A stretch of DNA of 32,662 nucleotides from Clostridiales bacterium (GTDB lineage Bacteria > Bacillota > Clostridia > Lachnospirales > Lachnospiraceae). Location of the stretch: positions 1-32,662 of the forward strand of contig JAJQDV010000043.1 in assembly GCA_021202015.1 (NCBI GenBank), in the 5' to 3' direction. The translations under genes were made by a program, and so were the position numbers. This document shows positions 6,098-14,626 of this stretch, one piece after another. Under the pieces are notes generated by a model, which ran no database searches, was not told the DNA's origin, and saw only the letters and a list, made by a program, of their open reading frames with translations. Position 1 is the stretch's first letter. Every line of letters starts with the position of its first letter.

Positions 6098-9019
6098 TTG
6101 AAATTGGATTTAAAAAATTTAGAGGCTTATGAATTACTGCAGGAGAGACCGCTCGGGGATATTCACTCAGAGGGAGCGTATCTCATCCATAAAAAAAGCG
6201 GCGCGCGGGTGGTCGTGGTGTCGAATGATGATGAAAACAAGGTTTTTTACATCGGTTTCCGCACCCCGCCGAATGACAGCACCGGGATTCCTCATATTAT
6301 TGAGCATTCCGTTCTCTGCGGCAGTGAAAAGTTTCCGGTAAAGGATCCTTTTATTGAGCTGGTAAAGGGTTCTATGAATACGTTTCTGAACGCCATGACG
6401 TATCCGGACAAGACGGTATACCCCGTGGCGAGCTGCAATGACCGGGATTTTCAGAACCTGATGGATGTATATATGGACGCCGTCCTTCATCCGAATATTT
6501 ATAAGGAGCCTTATGTTTTTCGTCAGGAGGGCTGGCATTATGAGATGGATTCCACGGAGGATTCGCTTTCGGTAAACGGGGTGGTCTACAATGAGATGAA
6601 GGGTGCGTATTCCGTCGCCGATTCCGTGGTGGAGAGGAGCATACAGACTTCTCTTTATCCGGATACGCCCTACAGATACGATTCCGGCGGAGATCCGGAG
6701 GTGATCCCGGAGCTGACACGGGAACAGTATCTTTCCTTCCACAGTACGTATTACCACCCGTCCAATTCCTATATCTATCTGTACGGAAACATGGATGCGG
6801 AGGAAAAACTGAACTGGCTCGACGAGGCGTATCTCTCCGGATATGACCGGATCGACCCGCACTCGGAGATCGCTCTGCAGCCGGCATTTGACGAGCCTTT
6901 GAGGGAGGACGGCTTTTATTCGATCTCCAGCGAGGAGAGCGGGAGAGACCAGACGTTTCTCTGTTATAACTGGTCGGTCGGGACGAATCTGGAGCCGGTG
7001 CAGTATGTCGCTTTTGATATTCTGAGCTATGCCCTGCTGACCAGCGACGGCGCGCCCGTGAAGCAGGCGCTGGTCGACGCGGGGATCGGGGACGACATTT
7101 ACGGCGGATATGACAGCAGTATTTATCAGCCGGTGTTTTCCGTGATCGCGAAAAACGCGAATCCGGAGGACCTTGACAGGTTCTGTGAGATTGTCCGGGA
7201 GGTATTGTCCGCACAGGTAAGGGACGGGATCAATAAAACCACGCTGCTGGCGGCGATCAACGGCGCGGAGTTTAAGTTCCGCGAGGCGGATTTCGGCCGT
7301 TTCCCGAAGGGCCTCATATTCGGCCTGCAGCTGATGGACAGCTGGCTCTACGACGAAGATCAGCCCTTCCTTCATATGGACGAGATCCGTGTATATGAGG
7401 AACTGAGGGAGAAGCTCTCCGGCGGATATTTTGAGGATCTGGTTCAGAAATATCTGCTGGATAATCGTCACGCCTCCATTCTCCGTGTGATGCCGGAAAA
7501 AGGATTGAATGCCGGAAAGGAACAGGCGCTTAGGGAGAAGCTGGACGCGTACCGGGAGTCCCTTTCGGAGAGTGAAGTACAGGCGCTTGTCCGGGAGACG
7601 AAGGCACTGGCGGATTATCAGGAGACGCCTTCCTCCAGAGAAGACCTGGACCGGATTCCCCTGTTGTCGAGGGCGGATATGAAGAAGACCTCCGAACCTT
7701 ACAGCAACAGGGAGGAGACCGTGGACGGGATTCCCGTTCTCCGGCATGAATATGACACGAACGGGATTATTTATCTGGATTATCTGTTTGACGCGCATCA
7801 TATCCCGGAGGAGCAGGTCCCTTATCTCGAGATCCTGAGCCTGCTGATGGGCCGTCTGGATACGGAGGAATATTCGTTCCTGGATCTGACAAATGAGATC
7901 AATCTCTACACCGGCGGAATCAGCACGGAGGCCAATGTGACAGCTGTCGTCGAGGGAGAACGGGAATATGAGGTGAAGTTCGAGGTCCGGATGCGGACGC
8001 TCGACGCGAATCTGACAAAGACGATGGAACTGGCCCGAAGCATGATGCTCCATACGCTTTTTTCCGATGAAAAAAGGATTTATGAGCTGCTCGCCCAGGC
8101 GAAATCCCGTATGCTGACGCAGCTTCGGGAGACCGGAAACAGCGCGGCGGCGGGCCGGGTGCTGTCCTACACTTCCCGCAGAGCCAGGTATAACGAACTT
8201 CTTCACGGGATCGCGCAGTACCGTGTGCTGGAGCGGCTGGTGTCCGATTATGAAAGCAGGAAGCGTGAGCTGAGAGACCTTTTACAGGGGCTGGTCGCCT
8301 CCCTCATGCAGCCGTCCGGCCTTCTGGTCAGCTTTACCGGAAACGACAGGGAGTTCGGACTGGTGAAGGAAAACGCGGCGCTGTTCTCGGAAGGGCTTTA
8401 CCCGGATACGGATAAAACGGATGCGGAGGTTTCTCTTCCGGATCGGATCGACGAGGGTTTTTCGGACGCCTCGCAGATCCAGTATGTCGCCCTCGCGGGG
8501 AACTTTAAAAAGGCCGGGCTGCCGTTTCGCGGCTCGCTGCGTGTTTTCCGCTCGATCATGAATTATGAATACCTTTGGCAGAATATCCGCGTCCGGGGCG
8601 GCGCTTACGGCTGCAGCTGCAATGTGGGGCGTACCGGGGATATTTATTTTTCTTCCTACCGGGATCCGAATCTGAGCCGGACGCTCGACGTTTACCGCGG
8701 CGTGACGGAGTATCTGAGGGATTTTGACGCGGATGAGCGGGATATGACGCGGTATGTCATCGGTACCTTCAGCGATATGGACGCGCCGCTTTCCCCGGCA
8801 GCCATGGGGCGGCGTTCCCTGCTGGCCCGCCTGAACGGGACGACGTTTGAGATGATCCAGAGGGACAGGGACGAGGTGCTGGCCGCCGATTGTCAGAGCA
8901 TCCGCGATCTGGCGGAGTGGCTGAAGGCGGTACTCTCCGACGCCCGTATCTGCGCGATCGGAAATGAGGAAAAACTGAAGCAGGAGTCCGATATTTTTCA
9001 GCACACGGAGGTATTATGA
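6098..9019 (+). CDS. M16C (insulinase/presequence-protease-like) zinc metalloprotease
   Basis: This 973-residue protein resembles the PreP/M16C peptidases, clam-shell zinc proteases that degrade unstructured peptides. The inverted zinc motif HxxEH is at H66-I-I-E69-H70 (GIPHIIEHSVLCGS), with the third ligand Glu expected in VVYNEMKGAY (E166). The rest has the usual second catalytic-like half and inactive C-terminal half (for example LRVFRSIMNYEYLW and VRGGAYGCSC). No signal peptide is seen, so it is probably cytosolic. The start is a TTG at 6098 with GGAGGG at 6085-6090, 7 bases upstream; no better ATG lies nearby. Its stop overlaps the era start (ATGA at 9016-9019), implying translational coupling. 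Confidence 0.9.
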   Translation: MKLDLKNLEAYELLQERPLGDIHSEGAYLIHKKSGARVVVVSNDDENKVFYIGFRTPPNDSTGIPHIIEHSVLCGSEKFPVKDPFIELVKGSMNTFLNAMTYPDKTVYPVASCNDRDFQNLMDVYMDAVLHPNIYKEPYVFRQEGWHYEMDSTEDSLSVNGVVYNEMKGAYSVADSVVERSIQTSLYPDTPYRYDSGGDPEVIPELTREQYLSFHSTYYHPSNSYIYLYGNMDAEEKLNWLDEAYLSGYDRIDPHSEIALQPAFDEPLREDGFYSISSEESGRDQTFLCYNWSVGTNLEPVQYVAFDILSYALLTSDGAPVKQALVDAGIGDDIYGGYDSSIYQPVFSVIAKNANPEDLDRFCEIVREVLSAQVRDGINKTTLLAAINGAEFKFREADFGRFPKGLIFGLQLMDSWLYDEDQPFLHMDEIRVYEELREKLSGGYFEDLVQKYLLDNRHASILRVMPEKGLNAGKEQALREKLDAYRESLSESEVQALVRETKALADYQETPSSREDLDRIPLLSRADMKKTSEPYSNREETVDGIPVLRHEYDTNGIIYLDYLFDAHHIPEEQVPYLEILSLLMGRLDTEEYSFLDLTNEINLYTGGISTEANVTAVVEGEREYEVKFEVRMRTLDANLTKTMELARSMMLHTLFSDEKRIYELLAQAKSRMLTQLRETGNSAAAGRVLSYTSRRARYNELLHGIAQYRVLERLVSDYESRKRELRDLLQGLVASLMQPSGLLVSFTGNDREFGLVKENAALFSEGLYPDTDKTDAEVSLPDRIDEGFSDASQIQYVALAGNFKKAGLPFRGSLRVFRSIMNYEYLWQNIRVRGGAYGCSCNVGRTGDIYFSSYRDPNLSRTLDVYRGVTEYLRDFDADERDMTRYVIGTFSDMDAPLSPAAMGRRSLLARLNGTTFEMIQRDRDEVLAADCQSIRDLAEWLKAVLSDARICAIGNEEKLKQESDIFQHTEVL

Positions 9020-9924
9020 GCGAACAGTTGAAATCCGGCTTTGCCACGCTGATCGGCAGGCCGAACGTAGGAAAATCCACGCTGATGAACCGGATCATCG
9101 GCCAGAAGATCGCGATCACTTCCGCGAAACCACAGACGACCCGCAGCCGGATCCAGACGGTTTACACGGACAGCGGGCGGGGACAGATCATTTTTCTGGA
9201 CACGCCGGGCATCCACAAGGCGAAAAACAGGCTGGGCGAGTATATGGTAAATGTGGCTGAACGGACGTTTGACCAGGTGGATGTGATCCTCTGGCTCGTG
9301 GAGCCGGGCACCTTTATCGGCGCGGGGGAGCGCCATATCGTCGAGCAGCTTTCAAAGGTACAGGTTCCGGTCATCCTGATCATCAATAAGACGGACACCG
9401 TCAAAAGGGATGAGATCCTGGCCTTTATCGACGCGTACCGGAAGATTTATGATTTTGCAGAGATCATTCCCGCGTCCGCCCTGAAGGGGGATAATATCGA
9501 TGTAATCCTGGACATGATTTTTCAGTATCTTCCTTACGGACCGATGTATTATGACGAGGATACGGTCACGGATCAGCCGGAGCGGCAGATCGTCGCCGAA
9601 CTGATCCGGGAAAAGGCGCTCCGCAGTCTGAGCGAGGAGATTCCACACGGCATTGCGGTCACGATCGAGTCCATGAAGGAGAGGCCTAAGGGGGATCTCG
9701 TTGACATCGAGGCGACGATCATCTGCGAGAAGGATTCCCACAAGGGCATTATCATCGGAAAGAACGGCGCGATGCTGAAAAAGATCGGCAGCAATGCCCG
9801 GAAGGATATTGAGAAAATGCTGGACTGCAGGGTAAACCTGCGGCTCTGGGTGAAGGTCCGGAAGGGATGGCGCGACAGCGACGTCCAGATGAAAAATTTT
9901 GGATATAATCCTAAGGATGTATAA
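9016..9924 (+). CDS. era: GTPase Era
   Basis: Era is an essential GTPase that binds the 3' end of 16S rRNA and helps 30S subunit maturation. All marks are present: G1 GRPNVGKST (residues 14-22), G2 region KPQTTRSR, G3 DTPGIH, G4 NKTD and G5 SALKG. A C-terminal KH domain follows, with the loop IIIGKNGAMLKKIG and the closing LWVKVRKGWRDSD. The 302-residue length is normal. GGAGG at 9007-9011 serves the ATG, which overlaps the stop of the M16C protease gene. The YqzL-like gene and recO follow, the common Firmicutes order. Confidence 0.97.
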   Translation: MSEQLKSGFATLIGRPNVGKSTLMNRIIGQKIAITSAKPQTTRSRIQTVYTDSGRGQIIFLDTPGIHKAKNRLGEYMVNVAERTFDQVDVILWLVEPGTFIGAGERHIVEQLSKVQVPVILIINKTDTVKRDEILAFIDAYRKIYDFAEIIPASALKGDNIDVILDMIFQYLPYGPMYYDEDTVTDQPERQIVAELIREKALRSLSEEIPHGIAVTIESMKERPKGDLVDIEATIICEKDSHKGIIIGKNGAMLKKIGSNARKDIEKMLDCRVNLRLWVKVRKGWRDSDVQMKNFGYNPKDV

Positions 9925-9961
9925 CGATTTTTCAATTGCATAACCTAACATCAGCCGGAAA

Positions 9962-10002
9962 CGGCGAGCGTGTTTTGCGGGTGCGGTGAGCGTGCTTTGC
10001 GG
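9962..10002 (+). repeat. Short tandem duplication between era and the YqzL-like gene
   Basis: CGGCGAGCGTGTTTTGCGG (9962-9980) is repeated as CGGTGAGCGTGCTTTGCGG (9984-10002) with two mismatches at a 22-base period, immediately ahead of the ribosome binding site at 10011-10017. Confidence 0.6.
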
Positions 10003-10024
10003 ATACTGCAAAGGGGGAAATGCG

Positions 10025-10219
10025 ATGAAAGAGAAAGAGTGGCTCAGCTTTGAAAAGAGCGGGAGGGTCTCGGACTATCTGACTTACTGCCAGAGCAGTG
10101 CCGGGAAATTCAGCGAATTCGGGGCAGAGGATTCAGAAAGATGTGAGAGACAGGATGGGGCAGACTTGTATTCTGACGGGAATGATACTGAAGGCTGCGC
10201 CGGCGGGCGAGTACGATAA
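10025..10219 (+). CDS. Small YqzL-like protein
   Basis: A 64-residue ORF starts at an ATG with AAGGGGG at 10011-10017, 7 bases upstream. Its N-terminus (MKEKEWLSFEKSGRVSDYL) matches the pattern of YqzL, the roughly 47-residue protein of unknown function encoded between era and recO in Bacillus (Trp, then F-x-x-[ST]-G-x-[IV]-x-x-YL). Both position and sequence therefore agree. The C-terminal half is acidic and polar and unlike YqzL, and its last 65 bases overlap the recO start in another frame. Function unknown; the overlap suggests coupling to recO translation. Confidence 0.65.
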   Translation: MKEKEWLSFEKSGRVSDYLTYCQSSAGKFSEFGAEDSERCERQDGADLYSDGNDTEGCAGGRVR

Positions 10220-10895
10220 GAGAATTACGTTACTTACCGGGGAACGGGGGAAGGTTACCGCCTTCGCACGGGGCGCCAGACGGCCGAAGAGCTCCATGCA
10301 GGCGGCGACGAACCTGTTCTGTTTCGGGAAATTTGAGGCTTATGAGGGTCGCGACGCTTATACGGTCGTCCGGGCGGATATTCAGGATTATTTTCAGGAG
10401 CTGTATACCGATCCGGATCGAATGTACTACGGATGTTATTTTCTGGAACTGGCGGATTTTTTTACGCAGCCGTACAGCGACGGGCTGCAGCAGCTGAAGC
10501 TTCTGTATCAGACGGTACGCGCGCTGGGCGTCCGGAGTCTGGAACCCCGCCTCGTGCGGCGGATCTATGAGCTGAAGACGCTTGTTTACTACGGCGTATC
10601 CCCGCAGGTGTTCTCCTGTGTCAGATGCGGAAAAAAGGAAAATCTGTCCGCGTTTTACATAGAAAACCGCGGGACTCTGTGCGGGGACTGCGCGGGCAAT
10701 CCGGGGGGAATCACACTGGATGAGGCTTCCCTGTACACGTTGCAGTACATTGTTTCTTCATCCGTCGCGAAGCTGTATACATTCAGGGTGACGGAGCCTG
10801 TGTACCGTACGGTCAGCGAAGTGATCGACCGCTATTTGAAATTGTATGTGGACAGGGAGCTGAAGACACTCTCTTTTTTGCCGCAGGACGCTTAG
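10155..10895 (+). CDS. recO: DNA repair protein RecO
   Basis: RecO loads RecA onto SSB-coated single-stranded DNA together with RecR and anneals strands in recombination repair. The N-terminal OB fold begins TCILTGMILKAAPAGEYDKR and continues LLTGERGKVTAFARGARRPKS, the family signature. A zinc finger follows with C155, C158, C176 and C179 (CVRCG and CGDC). The start at 10155 gives 246 residues, the usual length. A GTG at 10143 and the ATG at 10098 are also in frame, but the homology begins at about 10155. The coding start overlaps the end of the YqzL-like gene. Confidence 0.93.
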   Translation: MGQTCILTGMILKAAPAGEYDKRITLLTGERGKVTAFARGARRPKSSMQAATNLFCFGKFEAYEGRDAYTVVRADIQDYFQELYTDPDRMYYGCYFLELADFFTQPYSDGLQQLKLLYQTVRALGVRSLEPRLVRRIYELKTLVYYGVSPQVFSCVRCGKKENLSAFYIENRGTLCGDCAGNPGGITLDEASLYTLQYIVSSSVAKLYTFRVTEPVYRTVSEVIDRYLKLYVDRELKTLSFLPQDA

Positions 10896-11002
10896 GAACT
10901 GTCTCAAAATAATATGTACATCCTGCACTGCCTGATACGCAAATCACAGACTTTAAAAGCCTCGCCGTCAGGAGCTGCCAGAGTACGACAGGAGAAAGAA
11001 AG

Positions 11003-12142
11003 ATGCTTACATTCGGAATCGACTGGGATGATGTGATCGCTCCGTTCAATGACCGCGCGATTGAAATGGCGAATGAGGAATACGGATTTGACCCGCCGCT
11101 GACGCTGGAGGATATCACTTCGTGGGAAAATACGGACCGGGCGTCCGTGATCAAAAAATATTATGACGACCCGAGACTGTATGACCGACAATATGTGCCG
11201 GAGGAATCCAGAGCATTTATCCGGAAGCTGATGACGAAGGGGATTGTGTATATCGTGACGGCGGCCTATCCGAAGTATATGACGAGGCGGATGGAGCAGA
11301 TCCGGGAGGCTTTTCCGGATTTTCCGGAGGATAACATTATCATGGGTGTTCAGAAGTCCATGATTCATGTGGATATCGCTCTGGATGACGGGCCGAAAAA
11401 TATATTAAAAAGTAATGCCCGGTTTCCTGTCCTGATGAGAAAACCATGGAACACAGAGCTGACAGGACTGCTGGCGGTGAACAATTTCGAGGAGTTTTTC
11501 GTGCTCCTGGATCAGATCAAATCCTCCATGATCGAGGACCGCGTGGAGGTGAAACCGCCTGCTGTGGTGGCGCTCGTCGGCCCGAGCGGTTCCAATAAAA
11601 ACAGTATCACGAAGGAACTCTGCAAAAACGATGCTTTCCTCGTGCCGAAGGCCTACACGACGAAGCCGGTGACCGACGGGATACATACACAGATTTCACC
11701 GGAGGAGTTTATACGGGACAGGGAATCTTTTATCGAGACAACGATGTACGCGGGATATGCCTACGGGACAAAATGGGCGGATATCTTGGCGTTGATGGCG
11801 CAGGACCGCTACATCGTCATGCCGATCGACTTAAGCGGCGCGATCGCCATGAAGCGGCACTATCCGACGGTGATCATTTTCTGCAAATGCAGCCGGGAGC
11901 GGATGATCGCTTCTATTCTGGAGAAGGACATGAGTAACAGGGAGAAGACGCTGCGGCTGATTTCTCTGGAAAATGAGCTGAAAAACGCGGCGCTGTGCGA
12001 TTATGTCGTGAATACCGGGAAGGACGACGCGGTGCGGAGGATTCTGGAGATATGCGGCTGCATTGATGAGCAGCCTCTTGGAAGGGAGCATTATGGAGGA
12101 AAATCGTCTCCGGCGGCAGCTGGACTTTATTCTGGAGATTGA
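11003..12142 (+). CDS. HAD-family nucleotidase fused to guanylate-kinase-like domain
   Basis: This 379-residue two-domain protein has an N-terminal part (about 1-180) that resembles the HAD 5'-nucleotidase (NT5C/deoxyribonucleotidase) group. Its nucleophile motif is D7-W-D9-D in FGIDWDDVI, the second motif is IVTAAYP, and the acidic motif is IALDDGPKN. The C-terminal part (about 188-360) resembles guanylate kinase, with P-loop G193-P-S-G-S-N-K199-N-S201, then AYTTKPVTDG and YAYGTK in the places of the GMP-binding TTR and YGT motifs. The P-loop is unusual: N replaces the second glycine and N follows the Lys. Likely a nucleoside-monophosphate enzyme, substrate unknown. The ribosome binding site AGGAGA precedes the ATG. 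The end overlaps the next gene by 50 bases. Confidence 0.75.
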   Translation: MLTFGIDWDDVIAPFNDRAIEMANEEYGFDPPLTLEDITSWENTDRASVIKKYYDDPRLYDRQYVPEESRAFIRKLMTKGIVYIVTAAYPKYMTRRMEQIREAFPDFPEDNIIMGVQKSMIHVDIALDDGPKNILKSNARFPVLMRKPWNTELTGLLAVNNFEEFFVLLDQIKSSMIEDRVEVKPPAVVALVGPSGSNKNSITKELCKNDAFLVPKAYTTKPVTDGIHTQISPEEFIRDRESFIETTMYAGYAYGTKWADILALMAQDRYIVMPIDLSGAIAMKRHYPTVIIFCKCSRERMIASILEKDMSNREKTLRLISLENELKNAALCDYVVNTGKDDAVRRILEICGCIDEQPLGREHYGGKSSPAAAGLYSGD

Positions 12143-12686
12143 CAGGGAAAAACAGATACGGCGTCAGACCTATCTCTCTGACGGGGAGCACAGGGAAAAT
12201 GACGCTGAACATGCCTGGCATATGGCGATCATGGCAATCCTGCTGGCGGAGTATGCCGCTGAACCCATCGACGTGCTGCGGACGGTGCAGATGCTGCTGA
12301 TCCACGATCTCGTGGAGATCGACGCGGGGGACACCTATGCCTACGATGAGGAGGCGAAAAAGTCTCAGGCGTCGCGTGAACAGCGTGCGGCGGAGCGCAT
12401 TTACGGCCTGCTTCCGGAGGATCAGGGCTGTATGCTGTATGAGGCCTGGCGGGAGTTCGAGGAGCAGAAGACGCCGGAGGCGCGGTTTGCAAGGACGCTG
12501 GACAACTTCCAGCCGATGATGCTGAACGCGGCGACGGACGGTAAGGCATGGAAAGAGCACGGCGTACATATCGATCAGATCCTGAACCGCAACCGGAACA
12601 CACATCTGGGTTCCGAGACGCTCTGGGAGTACGCAAAGGAACACTTTCTGAAACCAAATCTGGAGAACGGCCATATCCTCCGGTAA
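12093..12686 (+). CDS. HD-domain phosphohydrolase (YfbR/HDDC2-like 5'-deoxynucleotidase)
   Basis: This 197-residue metal-dependent phosphohydrolase carries the HD signature H40-A-W-H43, H71-D72 (LIHDLVEID) and D137 (ARTLDNFQP). ENDAEHAWHMA is typical of the YfbR/HDDC2 group, which removes phosphate from deoxynucleoside monophosphates; the substrate here is inferred. The ATG at 12093 has GGGAG 4 bases upstream and is preferred over the in-frame ATG at 12063, which lacks one. The gene begins 50 bases inside the preceding HAD-guanylate-kinase gene, so the two are probably translated together and act in nucleotide turnover. Confidence 0.85.
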   Translation: MEENRLRRQLDFILEIDREKQIRRQTYLSDGEHRENDAEHAWHMAIMAILLAEYAAEPIDVLRTVQMLLIHDLVEIDAGDTYAYDEEAKKSQASREQRAAERIYGLLPEDQGCMLYEAWREFEEQKTPEARFARTLDNFQPMMLNAATDGKAWKEHGVHIDQILNRNRNTHLGSETLWEYAKEHFLKPNLENGHILR

Positions 12687-12747
12687 ATAAATTTGCCGTC
12701 TGCCGGACAGCAACTGCACAGGTGGAATAGATTTGCCGTCTGCCGGA
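12686..12747 (+). repeat. 22-base direct repeat after the HD-domain gene
   Basis: AATAAATTTGCCGTCTGCCG plus GA (12686-12707) recurs as AATAGATTTGCCGTCTGCCG plus GA (12726-12747) with one mismatch, at an exact 40-base offset. The first copy overlaps the stop codon of the HD gene. No hairpin-plus-T-run terminator is seen here. Confidence 0.65.
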
Positions 12748-12804
12748 AAACGGGAATGCTTCCGGGTGTTCCGCATAGGATATAAAAAAACCGTAAGGCT
12801 TTTT

Positions 12805-14550
12805 ATGGAAAACGAAAAACTCGATAACCTTTTAAATCTTGCGCTGGAAGCGACGGAGGAGGAACGGGAGAAATCAGAGGAGCTGAACACCGGATATCAT
12901 GCCGCGGATAAATCCTGGCAGCTGATCGTGAAAACTTCCGGCAGTATCGAAGCGCTGTCGGAAATCCATCCGGACATGGAAATCCATGCGCTGCTGAACG
13001 GATATGCTGTTTTAAGGGTTCCGCAGGATCTGATCGCGGAGCTCTCTCAGAGACCGGAAATTGAATATATTGAAATGCCGAAGCGCCTGTTCTTCGCCGT
13101 AAACGAAGGCAGGCGCGTTTCCTGTGTCAATTTTCTGCAGCAGCCGGGGGCGGCGGGCGGAGCTTGGGAGGGCGGCGTCCCTCCGCTGTACGGTACCGGT
13201 GTCCTTACGGCCGTGATCGACTCCGGCATCGACTATGCTCATCCCGATTTTCGAAACGCAGACGGGACGACAAGGATCGTGGAGCTGTGGGATCAGACGA
13301 CCGGCGAGGTTTACGACAGCGCCCGGATCAATGAGGCGCTGGCACAGCCGACGGAAAGCGAACGCTACCGGATCGTCCCGAGCCGCGACATGAGCGGACA
13401 CGGGACACATGTGGCCGGCATCTGCGCCGGAAACGGCCGCGCGTCCGGCGGACTTTACCGCGGCGTCGCGCCGGAGTCGCCGCTTCTCATTGTAAAAATG
13501 GGAAACGCGGATCCGGACGGTTTTCCGCGGACGACGGAACTGATGCTCGCAGTGGATTATGTGCTGCGAAAAGCGAGGGCGCTCGCGTTGCCGACAGCTG
13601 TCAACATAAGCTTCGGCAATAATTACGGCTCCCATAAGGGTACGTCCCTGCCGGAGACATATTTGAACGGGGTTTCCTCTTTCTGGAAATCTGTCATTGT
13701 GACCGGAACCGGAAACGAAGGGGCGTCCGGAATCCATACATCCGGATTCCTGTCCGATGCCCCGGGCGCCGTGAACGCGGCGGAAATCTCCTTTTCCGTG
13801 GGCGAATATGAGCCCGCTCTTAATCTGCAGCTCTGGAAATCCTATGAGGATCAGTTTGAAATCGAGCTGCGGGATCCGCGGGGAAACCGGATCGGCCCGC
13901 TTTTGCCCGACCGCCGGACGCAGCGTTTTCAGGCTGCGGGGACGGAGCTTCTGATTTATTACGGAGAACCGCGTCCCTACAGTGCCGACCAGGAGATCTA
14001 TATTGATTTTATTCCGAACGGTTCCTATATTGATGCCGGAATCTGGGAGATATTCCTGACGCCGCAGAAGATTGTCACCGGACGTTATGACCTCTGGTTC
14101 CCCGGACAGTCGGTTCTTTCCGCCGGTACCGGATTCCTGACCCCAGCCGCGGACAATACGATCACCGTTCCGGCCACGGCTGAAAAGGTAATCTCCGTGG
14201 GCGCGTATGACGCGGCCTTTGACAGTTACGCGTCGTTTTCGGGCCGCGGAGCGGGATTTCCTTTATCACCGGCAAAACCGGACCTGGCGGCGCCGGGCGT
14301 CGGCGTAGTCTCCTGCGCGCCGGGCGGCGGATACACGGCGAAGAGCGGCACCTCCATGGCGGCGCCCTTTGTCACGGGCGCGGCGGCCCTGCTCATGGAA
14401 TGGGGCGTCCGCTTAGGGAACGATCCTTACCTGTACGGAGAAAAAGTAAAGGCGTATCTGCGCCGCGGCGCGAAAAAAATGCCGGGTTTTGCGGAGTATC
14501 CGAATAACCGTGTGGGTTACGGGGCGCTGTGTGTGCGGGATAGTCTGTAA
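12805..14550 (+). CDS. Subtilisin-like serine protease (S8, CspABC-like)
   Basis: This 581-residue S8 protease has the complete triad D139 (AVIDSGIDYAHPDF), H199 (SGHGTHVAGICAG) and S517 (SGTSMAAPFVTG), with the oxyanion region in GTGNEGASG. The roughly 90-residue N-terminal part ends in a segment typical of the propeptide/chaperone region (YAVLRVPQDLIAELSQRPEI). The roughly 200-residue jellyroll-like insertion between the oxyanion Asn and the Ser is the layout of the clostridial CspA/B/C germination proteases. No secretion signal is seen, so it may act in the cell or spore; a spore role is only inferred. The ATG at 12805 (AAGG upstream) is preferred over the longer frame from 12733. Confidence 0.85.
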   Translation: MENEKLDNLLNLALEATEEEREKSEELNTGYHAADKSWQLIVKTSGSIEALSEIHPDMEIHALLNGYAVLRVPQDLIAELSQRPEIEYIEMPKRLFFAVNEGRRVSCVNFLQQPGAAGGAWEGGVPPLYGTGVLTAVIDSGIDYAHPDFRNADGTTRIVELWDQTTGEVYDSARINEALAQPTESERYRIVPSRDMSGHGTHVAGICAGNGRASGGLYRGVAPESPLLIVKMGNADPDGFPRTTELMLAVDYVLRKARALALPTAVNISFGNNYGSHKGTSLPETYLNGVSSFWKSVIVTGTGNEGASGIHTSGFLSDAPGAVNAAEISFSVGEYEPALNLQLWKSYEDQFEIELRDPRGNRIGPLLPDRRTQRFQAAGTELLIYYGEPRPYSADQEIYIDFIPNGSYIDAGIWEIFLTPQKIVTGRYDLWFPGQSVLSAGTGFLTPAADNTITVPATAEKVISVGAYDAAFDSYASFSGRGAGFPLSPAKPDLAAPGVGVVSCAPGGGYTAKSGTSMAAPFVTGAAALLMEWGVRLGNDPYLYGEKVKAYLRRGAKKMPGFAEYPNNRVGYGALCVRDSL

Positions 14551-14591
14551 AATCAATGACGCGCAGAGGAATCCTGACAGAAAATTCGCAG

Positions 14592-14620
14592 TTGAGAAAA
14601 CAGGGAGATAAGGTTATAAT
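14592..14620 (+). promoter_or_regulatory. Strong sigma-A-like promoter abutting the debranching-enzyme start
   Basis: TTGAGA (14592-14597), 17 bases, then perfect TATAAT (14615-14620). The start codon is at 14627, so transcription would begin at or within a base of the ATG, giving a leaderless message. The alternative is that the true start is the in-frame ATG at 14642. Confidence 0.6.
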
Positions 14621-14626
14621 GGGATC

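Noticed and set aside
6167-8206. A 679-codon minus-strand open frame opposite the M16C protease
   Set aside because: Same shadow effect; no motifs, no ribosome site, and the plus-strand frame has clear catalytic motifs.
10896-11002. Possible insertion-sequence end (GAACTGTCTCAAAATA) after recO
   Set aside because: No matching inverted end, no transposase and no target duplication seen in the window.
12733-12804. N-terminal extension of the subtilisin-like protease
   Set aside because: The upstream codons overlap a direct repeat and lack a ribosome site; the start at 12805 fits the family.
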